Source: Aquimarina spongiae
GTDB lineage: Bacteria; Bacteroidota; Bacteroidia; Flavobacteriales; Flavobacteriaceae
Length of the DNA stretch: 64,000 nt
Reading direction: 5' to 3'
NCBI RefSeq assembly: GCF_900141785.1
Contig: NZ_FQYP01000006.1
Coordinates: forward strand, 62,001-126,000
Under the pieces are notes generated by a model. The model was not told where the DNA came from, ran no database searches, and saw nothing but the letters and a program-made list of their open reading frames with translations. The translations under genes and the position numbers were made by a program. Below, piece by piece: positions 7,808 through 17,439 of this stretch. The stretch's first letter is position 1. Each line of letters begins with the position of its first letter.

Positions 7808-8458
7808 TTAGTTTTGATGAATGTCAATTAGCCGAAAATCATAAGGTGTCCAGAGACAGGCTTTGGCTTCGCTTTGTTTCAAACCAGAATTTACCCAGGT
7901 GTTACAGGTGTTAAAACAGTTGTAATTTCCTGTGGCTTCATAAAAATCATCATTTTTATAATACCCTATACCCGGTAACAATATTTTTTGATGATTTTCA
8001 TCTAATCGAAAAGCATTAAGTATGTACTTGTTCATTCGGTCCAGTTGCTGAGATGTCATTTTGATGGCAGCCCAGTCCTGGTGCATTGCATTGTATCTGG
8101 TTACATGTAGTAGGGTGGAAGTGTTTACAAACAATGCTCTAAACCCGTTGATAAAAGTAAGATCTGCCCAGGTAGGAGTTTCTACATAAAATGTTTTATC
8201 TCCCCATCCAAAAGAAAAGAACAAATCCTCATCGGTATAGGTTAGTCCTTCTAATATGGCAGGAGCTATTTCGGATCGGGGAATAATAATTTCCAGATGC
8301 ACTCCATTAGAACTTAGATATACCGTGTGATCTTTTGTTGCAGACGTGTCTTCCGAATTCACAGTGATGTAGGTTGAGATCAGGGAAACGATGGAATACA
8401 CTAATGGTATTACTAATACAAAACATAGATATTTTGCTATCTTTTTTATCAATGCCAT
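7808..8458 (-). CDS. TIGR02117/DUF2459-family membrane-anchored protein
   Basis: A 216-residue protein with one N-terminal membrane helix (about 8-27) and a domain of the TIGR02117/DUF2459 family. Recognition comes from SNGVHLEIIIP, the FSFGWGDKTFYVETPTWADL block and the Cys/Asn-rich end YNCFNTCNTWVN. The conserved His and Cys suggest an enzyme, perhaps a thiol hydrolase, but no activity is established to my knowledge. It begins 51 bases downstream of the terminator at 8496-8536, so its promoter must lie in that short stretch. Confidence 0.8.
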   Translation of the reverse strand: MALIKKIAKYLCFVLVIPLVYSIVSLISTYITVNSEDTSATKDHTVYLSSNGVHLEIIIPRSEIAPAILEGLTYTDEDLFFSFGWGDKTFYVETPTWADLTFINGFRALFVNTSTLLHVTRYNAMHQDWAAIKMTSQQLDRMNKYILNAFRLDENHQKILLPGIGYYKNDDFYEATGNYNCFNTCNTWVNSGLKQSEAKACLWTPYDFRLIDIHQN

Positions 8459-8495
8459 AAAACGAATTACAGCTATTTAGATTTAAATCGCAAGC

Positions 8496-8536
8496 AAAAA
8501 ATAAAATAAACCTGCCGTAAAAGTAATACAGCAGGT
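8496..8536 (-). terminator. terminator of the peroxiredoxin-DoxX-NTF2 operon
   Basis: On the minus strand ACCTGCTGTA pairs with TACGGCAGGT (10 base pairs, one T-G) around a 7-base loop, followed by a T-rich tract. It lies about 90 bases past the stop at 8624. Confidence 0.8.
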
Positions 8537-8623
8537 GTTGTGAACAGTTTGAAAAATCCTTGTTTTGGTGTTGTTTATGCTTTACTGAAGCTGTTGTTTT
8601 GTGAAATCGTAAAGCATCTAATT

Positions 8624-9007
8624 TTAGTTCTTAGCATAAATGATTTCTCTTAGCACTTGCCAGCGTTTCGATTCCCATACTAAATCAATACTCAAAATAA
8701 TCTCTTTTTCAATCCCGGTAAGATTAACTCTTCTTGTTAGTATAACCAGGCCTTTGTTTTCTGTTTGTTCAATGTGATGAAATTCAGCCCAGTCGTTTAA
8801 TGGTTCTTCTTTGTTTTTTAATTTTGTTTGAAATAAGGTTTTAAAAGATTCTTTGTTAGAAATGACTTTTTGACTAGTTTTATCAATCATTATAACCTTA
8901 AGATTTTCATGATAAATTAATTCTAGTTGTTTTAAATCAAAAGTTGTTCCCGCTTTGATTAAGTTTTCCACGGTTTCTTTCAAACCTTGATCTGTTTTAT
9001 TTTCCAT
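8624..9007 (-). CDS. cytoplasmic NTF2-fold (DUF4440-like) protein
   Basis: A 127-residue protein without signal peptide. Features fitting a small NTF2/DUF4440 domain are an early helix (LKETVENLIKAGTTFDLKQLE), a strand with YHENLKVIMID, and the closing LVWESKRWQVLREI. The ATG at 9007 is chosen over one at 9052 because it overlaps the end of the DoxX-like gene in an ATGGAAAATAA arrangement typical of translational coupling. It is the last gene of the operon with a peroxiredoxin and a DoxX-like protein, hinting at a redox or detoxification context. Function unknown. Confidence 0.65.
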   Translation of the reverse strand: MENKTDQGLKETVENLIKAGTTFDLKQLELIYHENLKVIMIDKTSQKVISNKESFKTLFQTKLKNKEEPLNDWAEFHHIEQTENKGLVILTRRVNLTGIEKEIILSIDLVWESKRWQVLREIIYAKN

Positions 9008-9386
9008 GATTAATAATTGTTTGTTTATAATTTCCAAAGACTTTTCTGTCATATGCCCATGATGTGATAATAAATACTATGCTCAATAGTGCTGGCATGT
9101 ACTCGTGATCCCTTACCATCAAGTGCGCTGTTAAAGCAAGTAATGCATCGAAGAGAAAACCACTATAAGCAAGTTCTTTTAAAAAAGTTGACTTTTTTGT
9201 TAGTATAGTTAAGACTCCTAATACTTTTAGGATTGCTAATGGGTATATAAGCCAGGTAGGGAAACCTAGATTAATAAAAAAACCACTAGCTCTTTCATAA
9301 TTAAATAAATACATGCTTGCCGAGAGTATAAACAACAGACTCATAAGTATTGTTGCGGTCCAATAGATCATTTTATTTTTTTTCAT
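8997..9386 (-). CDS. DoxX-like four-helix membrane protein
   Basis: A 129-residue inner-membrane protein with four predicted helices (about 8-28, 44-62, 70-90, 97-115), matching the DoxX-like family (pattern F.NLGFPTWLIYPLAILKVLGVL in the second helix). DoxX proteins are linked to quinone or thiol redox processes, but the role here is not established. Its start overlaps the peroxiredoxin stop by four bases (ATGA), and its end overlaps the next gene by 11 bases, so the three genes are surely co-transcribed. Confidence 0.85.
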   Translation of the reverse strand: MKKNKMIYWTATILMSLLFILSASMYLFNYERASGFFINLGFPTWLIYPLAILKVLGVLTILTKKSTFLKELAYSGFLFDALLALTAHLMVRDHEYMPALLSIVFIITSWAYDRKVFGNYKQTIINHGK

Positions 9387-10051
9387 AATTCACTTTGTTT
9401 TAGTACTGTTTTATTTTTAAGATGGTTTAGTAGAGTAATTGGTTCTAAGCGCTTCATATAATCCTCTTCAAAATGAATGAATACGATTTCCATTTTTTTA
9501 TTAATTACATAAACAGCGGGAACAGGTAATTCGAAATTAGTATTGCCATGAATTTGAGCGAAGTCCATTCCAAAATTTTCGTATTCCTGTTTTGAAGCTT
9601 TATCTAATCGGAACATTATTCCTATCTCTTTCATCAGTTTTGCATTGACATCTGTTAAAAGTGGAATGGTTAAAGTATTTTTATTTGCCGTTTGTAGTGT
9701 TCTGTCTGGAATTTCGGCACTTATCCCTATAATACTGGCTTTTGCCGAATCGAAATCTTTTTTTAGTCTTTCGTATTCACGAAGTTCTAGATTGCAATAC
9801 GGACACCATCCACCACGATAAAAGTTGAGTACAAGAAATTCTTTTTGTAGAAATTCACTTAAGAGAACACTTTCTTTTTTTATAGTTGTAAGTGGTAAAT
9901 TTGGAACTATATCACCTATCTGGAACGCTCTGTTTTTGAGTTGATCTTTTCTGATCTTGTCTATACTGGTTTTAAAAACCTGAATTATTGAACGAGGCAT
10001 GCGATCCATTGTCGCATCTCGCATTACTTTTAGTTGTTTTTCTAATTTCAT
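9383..10051 (-). CDS. peroxiredoxin-like protein (AhpC/TSA family)
   Basis: A 222-residue thioredoxin-fold protein. The GGWCPYCNLELREY motif puts a CxxC pair at C83 and C86, as in the peroxiredoxin-like AhpC/TSA subgroup that reduces peroxides or disulfides. A helical extension of about 45 residues precedes the domain. It is the first gene of an operon with a DoxX-like membrane protein and an NTF2-fold protein, which suggests an oxidative-stress unit. A 7-base inverted repeat (10055-10073) lies just upstream of the start, and an AraC-type regulator is encoded 98 bases upstream on the same strand; either may control the operon. Confidence 0.88.
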   Translation of the reverse strand: MKLEKQLKVMRDATMDRMPRSIIQVFKTSIDKIRKDQLKNRAFQIGDIVPNLPLTTIKKESVLLSEFLQKEFLVLNFYRGGWCPYCNLELREYERLKKDFDSAKASIIGISAEIPDRTLQTANKNTLTIPLLTDVNAKLMKEIGIMFRLDKASKQEYENFGMDFAQIHGNTNFELPVPAVYVINKKMEIVFIHFEEDYMKRLEPITLLNHLKNKTVLKQSEL

Positions 10052-10054
10052 TTA

Positions 10055-10073
10055 TATCAAATTTTGTTTGATA
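10055..10073. promoter_or_regulatory. inverted repeat before the peroxiredoxin gene
   Basis: TATCAAA and TTTGATA are perfect complements around a 5-base spacer, starting 4 bases upstream of the ATG at 10051. It could be an operator or an RNA hairpin at the ribosome entry site. No partner can be proved; the adjacent AraC regulator is a candidate, though AraC proteins usually prefer direct repeats. Confidence 0.4.
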
Positions 10074-10149
10074 CAAATTTCAGATGTATTAACTGTTTTG
10101 TAATTACCGATCTAGGTATATTGATAGTCAATGTCGAACCGAAAAGAAA

Positions 10150-11016
10150 TCACCTAAGTTTTTGTTGAAATTGAGAAGGAGTGATGCCAGTAAACTTTTT
10201 AAAGAACCTTATAAAATTAGAAGGCTCTTTAAAACCCATTTTAAAAGCGATTTGTTGAGAGGTATATTTCTTTTCAGAGATGTTTCTTTTGATTTCAAGT
10301 AATAACCAACTATCCAAGAATGCTTTTGCAGTTTTATGCCCAATTTCTTTGCAGATCTCATTGAGATATTTGTAAGAAACAGATAACTTTTTTGCATAGT
10401 CTTTGGCATTATGTGTTTCAGTATAATGTTCTGTTATAAGTTGTTTGAATCGAATAAAATCTTTGAATCTTTTACTTTCAAAAGTTTTATGTTGATAAAT
10501 CGAAAGACGTTTAATTTGAAATAGCAACGTCATAAAAGCGGCATTAACGACTTCTGATTTTAGGTTAATATTGGGGTCTAAATGTACATCTTCGAGCAAT
10601 TGTAAAAATGGCCTAATCGTTATTAAATTTTCCTGACCAATCTGTATGCATGGTGTATGGTAAATATGAAGAAAGTGAAACAAGTTTTTATCACTGGTAT
10701 TTTGCGTTATAAAGCTTTCTTCAAAAGAAATGATAACTCCATTTATGTTTAGTTCTTTACTAAATGAATGAACTTGATTTTTTGTTAATGGTAAAATTAC
10801 ACCAGGAGAAAGAATTTCTTCTTTAAAGTCGACTACATGAGTGCTTTCTCCTTCAAAAACAATAATAAGTGCATGAAAAGCAATACGATGAGATCTGGAT
10901 AAATCAAATTTAGCTGCAGAACAGCGTTGGTATAATTCTTCAATTGAAATAAACTCAAATGGTATAGGTTGTTTTACAAACCTTGAGAATACAATATTTT
11001 CAATTTGGTTTTGCAA
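10150..11016 (-). CDS. AraC-family transcriptional regulator
   Basis: A 288-residue regulator with an N-terminal cupin-like sensor region (about 20-140) and a C-terminal pair of AraC helix-turn-helix motifs (YTETHNAKDYAKKLSVSYKYLNEICK and the TSQQIAFKMGFKEPSNFIRFFKKFTGITPSQF end, quoted in parts). The effector is unknown. No ATG is available: the frame begins with TTG at 11016 just after an in-frame stop, so the start is a TTG or the N-terminus is slightly mis-set. Gene order suggests control of the peroxiredoxin operon downstream. Confidence 0.87.
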   Translation of the reverse strand: MQNQIENIVFSRFVKQPIPFEFISIEELYQRCSAAKFDLSRSHRIAFHALIIVFEGESTHVVDFKEEILSPGVILPLTKNQVHSFSKELNINGVIISFEESFITQNTSDKNLFHFLHIYHTPCIQIGQENLITIRPFLQLLEDVHLDPNINLKSEVVNAAFMTLLFQIKRLSIYQHKTFESKRFKDFIRFKQLITEHYTETHNAKDYAKKLSVSYKYLNEICKEIGHKTAKAFLDSWLLLEIKRNISEKKYTSQQIAFKMGFKEPSNFIRFFKKFTGITPSQFQQKLR

Positions 11017-11047
11017 GAATTAATGATGTTTCTTCCGATTTCTAATA

Positions 11048-14000
11048 TTACTTTATGTGTACTCTTATACCTTCAGAGTGGCTTGTAAATTCTGGAGCAT
11101 ACATACTCTGTATGGTGGTGATTCCATTCGAGAAGTCACCGCTATTATTTACTCTCAAATCATATTCAAACACATGCACTCCTTTTGGTAAATAATCAAA
11201 GAAGAAATTGGTGGCGGCATCTCTTGTACTTTGATAGTAGCCTAAACCATCCTGCCATTTGTACTGTGAGATCACATTTATGGGTTCAAAACCTGCGGCT
11301 CTCATATCTTTCATGTGTACAAATTCCATGGCGCGGTCGGATCGTAATTCGATGCGTACCCGAACAAGATCTCCTAATTGTAATTGGGAAGCATCTGTGA
11401 TCTCAGTAATTTCTTCTCCCGTATCCGTATTCTTTTTTACAAATAGTTTTTTCTTCAGCGATAGTGGGGTTTCTGCAACTGTGATTTTATCCAGATCTTC
11501 AAAATATTGCCAGTACAGGGCTCCCCAAGCAATTCCTTTTCCTTTTTTGGTAATTTGCGCCGTAGCCATGTTTGGTTGTATTTCGGATCCATTCCAAGAG
11601 GTTTTAAAGTATCCGGTTCCTGCTTCTACGCTTACATCTTCGATAGTGGCAGGATCAATTTTTTGATCACCTAGTACAATGTCTACCATATCGGTAACCG
11701 ATATCCAATCACTTCCTTGCAATAGCAATGCATATACTGCATCAGCTGTCGCCTTTGTGGTTTGCCACCTGTTAGTTTGTTTGTTTTTGAGTAACCAAAC
11801 CTTAAGATTGTCTACGATTTCTGTACGTTTTGGCTCTTTTTCTACTTCAGAAAATACCTCAATCATTAAAGACTGTGTTTCTATAGGTGCCTGATACCAA
11901 TACCAACTTGCTACATTTGATTTCCAGTACATACCCAACTCTTCGTTGTTGATACTTCTCTCGTCAAGTGATCGAATGATCTTTGTTGCAGTAGAATTAT
12001 CATTGTTTCTATGCAAAACCAGTGCTGACATTCCTTGAGCGTACAGATTTTGTTTCAACCAATATTTTTTGGATTGCCCCATATAGTATTCCCAGGCTTC
12101 ATTGGTGTTATTTGGTCTTTTGATATCCGGAAAGAAACTCCTCATATACAGATAGTGGATTTGCGTATAACTAAGGTGATTTTTATTGATATCAATTTTA
12201 TTTTTCTTGCAATATCTTTTCAGTTCTTTGTATTCTTTTACAAAAGCATTGTCAAGGTATCGAATAGCGTTTTGAAGCATATTTTTAGTACTGCTATCAT
12301 ATTCGGCTACGTTAAGCTTAGCGAGATGTCCAAATCCAGTTATAATATGTTGCGTGATATATCGATTTTCTCTTCCGCCTTCGAACCAAGGGAAAGCACC
12401 AGAACCGTACTGCATTTTCTTCAGTTTATTTAATGCAGATTGCAACTCATTATTCATTTTATTAAGATCAAAAAGCAAGGCTATTCGTTTCTTTTGCTCC
12501 GTTTCACTTTGTGCATCTCTTAACCATGGGGTTTCCTGAATGATCAGTGATTTTAATTCCTGATTCTTTTCCAGATTACTCAATAAAGCATCGGTAGATT
12601 TCCATTGATTAAAAACCTCTTGTATTCTTGGTGTAGAATTCGCGATATGGCTAGCTAATGCATTGGCGTAATATCTAGAAAAGGTTTGTTCTGAACACTC
12701 ATAAGGATATTCCATCAAATAAGGTAGGGCTTGCACCGCATACCATGCCGGGTTTGATGTCATCTCTAGCGTTAGTTTATGATTCTTAAGTGTATTCGAG
12801 CGATTGTCTTTAAGCTTGTCTAAAGTAAATGTCTTGCTTTGATTAGAACGTATCCACATTGGCATCGTCTCAGTAACCAGCATTCTATTGCTTAATACCG
12901 GTAACATACTTTGTTCTCCATCAGAAAACTCACCCGCCTTGGCTACAATTTTATACAGAACAGTTTGTACATCATCAGGCACTTGCAATTTCCAGGAAAC
13001 ATTAGTATTTCCTTTTGTGGTTACTTCAAAATTCTGACGCGCATTGGTGTTACTTAATTTGTCATCTATCTTAGCATTAGTCAAGGCATCAAACAGTTGC
13101 AATTCTACAATTCCATTCAGATCTTGATCAGAGAGATTAGAAATTTTACTGCTCAAGATTATAGTATCTCCTTCTCGTAAAAATCTTGGAGGATTAGGAA
13201 GTACCATTAATTCTTTTTGAGTAACAGTTTCTAGCATTTGTGTGCCCGCGTTCATTTCTTTGGTGTGAGCCAAAAGTTGTAATTTCCATTGTGTCAATGC
13301 TTCTGGAGCGGTAAAAGTAAAACTGATATTCCCCTCAGAATCGGTAGTAAGCTGTGGTAAAAAGAAAGCCGTTTCCTGTAGATTTTTCCTGATTTTCACC
13401 CCTTCAGGTGAAGTTTCTTTTTGATCTGCACTTCCCTTTTCTTCCTGATCCGCTTCGCCAGCCGCCTCTTCTTTACGTTTATCTTCGTTTCCTTCAACAA
13501 CAACTTCGCTTAATTCCGCTTCATCTGCTACTTCGGCACTTTTCGCAGCAAGTGGAGCGGCAGTCATTTCCAGAGCACCAGACATTCTTTTGCTTCTACG
13601 GAGACCAGAATACCCTTGTCCAAAGTATAACCCAAACCATTCTAGCTGATCATAAGATCGGTACCCATAATAGGATCCGTAACTAGGATCGTTATAAAGC
13701 CGAAATGTATTGGCTCCAAAACTATGCGTTGATCGGCGCTCATATTGGGTATAGTAGAGAGGTCTTGCCACAGGAGTGAAATACCATTGATGCGGTTTGA
13801 ACTGATCCAACGACATGTCATACATACTAGCCAATAGTTCAGCGCTTACCTTATCGCCTTTTGGTCCTTTGATGGTAAAGCTCCAGGTTTCTGACTGTCC
13901 CGGTTGCAATTTGTCTCTAAATGTTTTGGTCTCTATGCTTAACTCAGTGGATTCATAAGGTACTGCGACAGGAAGTATCCCATGTTGGTAACTATTATAG

Positions 14001-17000
14001 TTTACAAAACTGTAATTCACAGAAAACCCACCAAGATCATCTTTGGTTACAGGTATTTTTATGACTTTGCTGTTCTTTGAAAGTCGGATAAGTTGTGTTT
14101 CTACAATTTTGTAGTTTTTTTCAATATCTATAGTTACCGTGATATCTTCAGAAGCCGAACTTAATTTCACCAAGGCAACATCACCATTCTTATACGTAGA
14201 TTTATCGGTTGTTATTTCAAATAGTTGATTATCGCTTATCACCTTATCTGATTGTTGGTAGAGCGTTGTGTATCTGATATCTTTTACTGCCTGGCCAAAA
14301 GGGTCTTTACTTTCTAGTTCAACAACATATTTACCAGATTTCCATTTTTTGATATTTCCTAGCGTAATTTGTTGATTGCCCAAAGAGTTACTTTTGGTAG
14401 TGTTTGTATTAAAATTGGTATTCAAAACCAAAGTTCCTTTTTTCCACTTTCTAAAATCGTGTTCATCTTTAAAAGCGTCGTGGGGGAACAGTTTTTCAAA
14501 AGCTTCTTTTTCAAACCCAGGGTAGTCGGGTGCTGCCCAAGGGCGTTTACGCAAAGGGAGAGTAGGAGCTTCTAACTTATAGATTTTGATTGTGCCACTG
14601 GCAGCTACCGCTTCTCCATTAAGATTTGCTGTCGTAACACTAATCGTTTGATCTTTTTCTTCTTTGTTAATGACTCCGTTTATCGTTAAACCAGCAGTTA
14701 TTGAATGATATCCAACATTAACTATAGTGGTTGTACTTCTAGTTTCACCATTGATATCAATAACATCAGCAGTAACTTCATAGTTAAAAATGGGTTGATT
14801 TTCTTTTAGAACTGATGGATCTGGTAAAGCCTTAAAATCGATGAAGTATTCTCCATTTTGATTGGTGGTAGTTTCGCCATTTACAATTTCTTGAGAATCC
14901 GAATTGTAGCTAGGAAACCAGTAACACCAACGTGGGTATTGTACTTTTCGGTGTACTCGATATACCACCTTTGCATCGGTTATATTACTACCGGCATACG
15001 CTTTTGCGGTTCCGGTAAGTTTTACGGTATCATTTACCGTATAGGTTTCTACCACAGGATTGAAAGTGGTTTCAAATTTTGGTCGTTTATATTCTTCTAC
15101 CGAAAAAGAAATACTTTGATAATCGTCTGTTTGTATAGTATATAAACCTGTTAACCCCGAAGAAGGTAAAATAAATTCTCCGGCAAAAGATCCATATTCG
15201 TTGGTGGTAAATTGCAAGGTTTCTAGTTCCTGACCATTCACATCTCTTAGGCGGGCAAAGGCAGAAGTGTTAGGAACCACTTTGAAGTCTTCTTTGCGTT
15301 TAGAAGACATTCTGATTCCTTTAAAATATACAGTTTGCCCTGGTCGGTAGATACTTCGATCGGTAAACAGAAATGTAGAATAACGGGTGCTATCATCATT
15401 TTGATTAGGCTCGTAGTTTCTGTTTAAGTAATATCCTTCAAAAATAGCTTTATCCTTCTCGTGGGTAACCGTAATCGTCACATCATAATAATATTCATTT
15501 AGCTTTAAAGAAGCTTGCCCATTAGCATCTGTATAGATGGTTTTATCCAAACTTTGTCGATACCCTTGGTTAGAAGATTTTAAATGTATTTTGGCATTAG
15601 AGACCGGTGCTCCGTTATGACGATTTAGCACTTGAAAAATAGATGCAGAAGGAGCAGTGTGCTCAATCAAAGATAAATCTGTGATTTGCATATGTCCATA
15701 AGAAAACATGGTCTCTTTGGATAACTCAGATTCTTGAGTAGCCAATATGAGGTAAAAACCAGCATCTAGTTCTGGGAGCAATATTTCTGTATCATGTTTT
15801 TGGTAGTCGTTTTCATTCCGTATTTCAGCATCCCAGGTGGTACTAACTCTCAATCCGTTCAAGAACTTGATCTGTTTCTCTAATTCATAGATTCTTTCAA
15901 GTGTTTCCAGTTGTTTAGGAGTTATTTTTAGGGCTTTAAAGTATAGTTTGTTTAGGTTCTTGTATGACACCAATAAGCGTCCTGGGGTTTGTATAGGGAC
16001 AAACTTTTCAGTTTTGATGTCAAGTTGCTGGTCAAGAATTTCATCTTGTAGGGCTTCACAATTATCCGCACCCCTTGATTCTGGAAACTTTTCGATGGTG
16101 TTTTTACAAATTTCTAAAGCTTCTTTTAGTCGCCATCTATGCGTTTCATTTTGTCCTGGAATATAAGAGGAACCTTGTTCTTTATATAGTAATGCAATTT
16201 CAAAATCGTATAATGCAGATACCTGGTGTTGGCTGTGTTTTTCTTTTTCGAGTTGTAATGTTTTTAGTAAAACTTCTTGCTTCTCAGGAAACACTGCATT
16301 TTCATAAATAAATTTTAAGCGCTCGATGTTTACCTCGGTAAGCGCAACGGGAGTAGTGTCTCTTTTATGAAATTGGATGAGGTCTTGATATAATTTCAAG
16401 GCATTTCCTTGTAGTGACAAGGTGTCTTTGGATTCAATTCGCAAAGTAGAGAATGTATTATGATCACTTAAAAAACTTGGGTTATCTAAGCGAAATGCAT
16501 AAGAAGGTTTGGTGATGCTAGTTTCTGAAGTTTTATAAAACTGAAGCGCATTGTGCATTAAGAAGTCATAAAGCGTGGGGCGATACTTTTTTGAATCATA
16601 ATAAGTGTTCAGAATCTCATCGAATTTTTTGAGATCGGTTTGCTGTGCTAGCACGCCGTTCTGGATCGACTTCTGAAAATGGGTATGTATTTCCTCAAAC
16701 AAAGTGTTCAGATCCCAACTTCTAAAATCTTCCTCATCTACCTTTTGTGCAGTTTTTGTACGATTATAAAATTTCCATCTATTTTGTTGAAAATATTGCC
16801 AGTACAAATTGGCAAGAATACTTTCTAATATATTTTTCTTGGGAAATGCACTTTCGTTGATTTCGGTCTTAAAATCATTAATTATCGTAAGTTGTGCATT
16901 TTCTTCTAGAGTCAATAAGTGCTTTGATTTATACAGCAACGCTTTAATAACCTGGGGGTCATTGTTTTCTTTTTTGGCCTTGGTATATATAGTCTTTACC

Positions 17001-17140
17001 ACTTCTATGGCAGATTTGGGCAATCCTTTTTGTTCAAAAGCGATTACTTTTTTCCAATCCTCCTGATAGTTATGTTGACCGTTCATAAAAAATAGGTTTG
17101 TTAGACAGAATATGGTAAGAATAAAATACTTTTTCATCAT
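11048..17140 (-). CDS. alpha-2-macroglobulin-family protein
   Basis: A 2030-residue exported giant: Sec signal peptide (1-21), a helical N-terminal region to about 400, macroglobulin (MG) domains including an MG2 block near 595 (DRSIYRPGQTVYFKG), and a thioester domain with an intact CSEQ (C1482, E1484, Q1485) in YECSEQTFSRYYANA. Such proteins covalently trap attacking proteases after bait cleavage. Residues about 1190-1245 form an acidic low-complexity stretch, a candidate bait or linker, and contain a TonB-box-like SEVVVEG. No penicillin-binding partner gene (pbpC), the usual proteobacterial neighbour, is present. Only 31 bases separate it from the AraC gene downstream, so read-through is possible. 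Confidence 0.93.
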   Translation of the reverse strand: MMKKYFILTIFCLTNLFFMNGQHNYQEDWKKVIAFEQKGLPKSAIEVVKTIYTKAKKENNDPQVIKALLYKSKHLLTLEENAQLTIINDFKTEINESAFPKKNILESILANLYWQYFQQNRWKFYNRTKTAQKVDEEDFRSWDLNTLFEEIHTHFQKSIQNGVLAQQTDLKKFDEILNTYYDSKKYRPTLYDFLMHNALQFYKTSETSITKPSYAFRLDNPSFLSDHNTFSTLRIESKDTLSLQGNALKLYQDLIQFHKRDTTPVALTEVNIERLKFIYENAVFPEKQEVLLKTLQLEKEKHSQHQVSALYDFEIALLYKEQGSSYIPGQNETHRWRLKEALEICKNTIEKFPESRGADNCEALQDEILDQQLDIKTEKFVPIQTPGRLLVSYKNLNKLYFKALKITPKQLETLERIYELEKQIKFLNGLRVSTTWDAEIRNENDYQKHDTEILLPELDAGFYLILATQESELSKETMFSYGHMQITDLSLIEHTAPSASIFQVLNRHNGAPVSNAKIHLKSSNQGYRQSLDKTIYTDANGQASLKLNEYYYDVTITVTHEKDKAIFEGYYLNRNYEPNQNDDSTRYSTFLFTDRSIYRPGQTVYFKGIRMSSKRKEDFKVVPNTSAFARLRDVNGQELETLQFTTNEYGSFAGEFILPSSGLTGLYTIQTDDYQSISFSVEEYKRPKFETTFNPVVETYTVNDTVKLTGTAKAYAGSNITDAKVVYRVHRKVQYPRWCYWFPSYNSDSQEIVNGETTTNQNGEYFIDFKALPDPSVLKENQPIFNYEVTADVIDINGETRSTTTIVNVGYHSITAGLTINGVINKEEKDQTISVTTANLNGEAVAASGTIKIYKLEAPTLPLRKRPWAAPDYPGFEKEAFEKLFPHDAFKDEHDFRKWKKGTLVLNTNFNTNTTKSNSLGNQQITLGNIKKWKSGKYVVELESKDPFGQAVKDIRYTTLYQQSDKVISDNQLFEITTDKSTYKNGDVALVKLSSASEDITVTIDIEKNYKIVETQLIRLSKNSKVIKIPVTKDDLGGFSVNYSFVNYNSYQHGILPVAVPYESTELSIETKTFRDKLQPGQSETWSFTIKGPKGDKVSAELLASMYDMSLDQFKPHQWYFTPVARPLYYTQYERRSTHSFGANTFRLYNDPSYGSYYGYRSYDQLEWFGLYFGQGYSGLRRSKRMSGALEMTAAPLAAKSAEVADEAELSEVVVEGNEDKRKEEAAGEADQEEKGSADQKETSPEGVKIRKNLQETAFFLPQLTTDSEGNISFTFTAPEALTQWKLQLLAHTKEMNAGTQMLETVTQKELMVLPNPPRFLREGDTIILSSKISNLSDQDLNGIVELQLFDALTNAKIDDKLSNTNARQNFEVTTKGNTNVSWKLQVPDDVQTVLYKIVAKAGEFSDGEQSMLPVLSNRMLVTETMPMWIRSNQSKTFTLDKLKDNRSNTLKNHKLTLEMTSNPAWYAVQALPYLMEYPYECSEQTFSRYYANALASHIANSTPRIQEVFNQWKSTDALLSNLEKNQELKSLIIQETPWLRDAQSETEQKKRIALLFDLNKMNNELQSALNKLKKMQYGSGAFPWFEGGRENRYITQHIITGFGHLAKLNVAEYDSSTKNMLQNAIRYLDNAFVKEYKELKRYCKKNKIDINKNHLSYTQIHYLYMRSFFPDIKRPNNTNEAWEYYMGQSKKYWLKQNLYAQGMSALVLHRNNDNSTATKIIRSLDERSINNEELGMYWKSNVASWYWYQAPIETQSLMIEVFSEVEKEPKRTEIVDNLKVWLLKNKQTNRWQTTKATADAVYALLLQGSDWISVTDMVDIVLGDQKIDPATIEDVSVEAGTGYFKTSWNGSEIQPNMATAQITKKGKGIAWGALYWQYFEDLDKITVAETPLSLKKKLFVKKNTDTGEEITEITDASQLQLGDLVRVRIELRSDRAMEFVHMKDMRAAGFEPINVISQYKWQDGLGYYQSTRDAATNFFFDYLPKGVHVFEYDLRVNNSGDFSNGITTIQSMYAPEFTSHSEGIRVHIK

Positions 17141-17439
17141 ACTGATTTATAGGTTGTCAAATAAACTCAAACAATAGGTATACCATTTTTTGAAGTAAGT
17201 GTTTTATGCTTATTAAAAACAATATAAAGCTACATATTTGAAATGAGTCTTTACAATAATTTTATCGTTTAAAATACATTTTAAGTATACGATGATGCTA
17301 AAAAAAGTAGAATTACTAACGTAAAAAACCGTGAATGAGTAAAACTACGGTTTGATTGAGTGTGTCTGTATTTTTGAATAGGATCTTTTCCTTATGCCAT
17401 ATTGGTTTGTATATTTACCGTTAGAATTAAAGAATAGCT

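Noticed and set aside
11185..16311. Several open frames of 70-135 codons on the plus strand opposite the macroglobulin gene
   Set aside because: They lie wholly antisense to a clearly coding 2030-residue gene, have no family resemblance, and their amino-acid make-up reflects the complementary frame.
17141..17439. Promoters for mpl and the macroglobulin gene in the divergent gap
   Set aside because: Only partial matches such as TATATTTAC without a -33 TTG at normal distance; no confident call possible.
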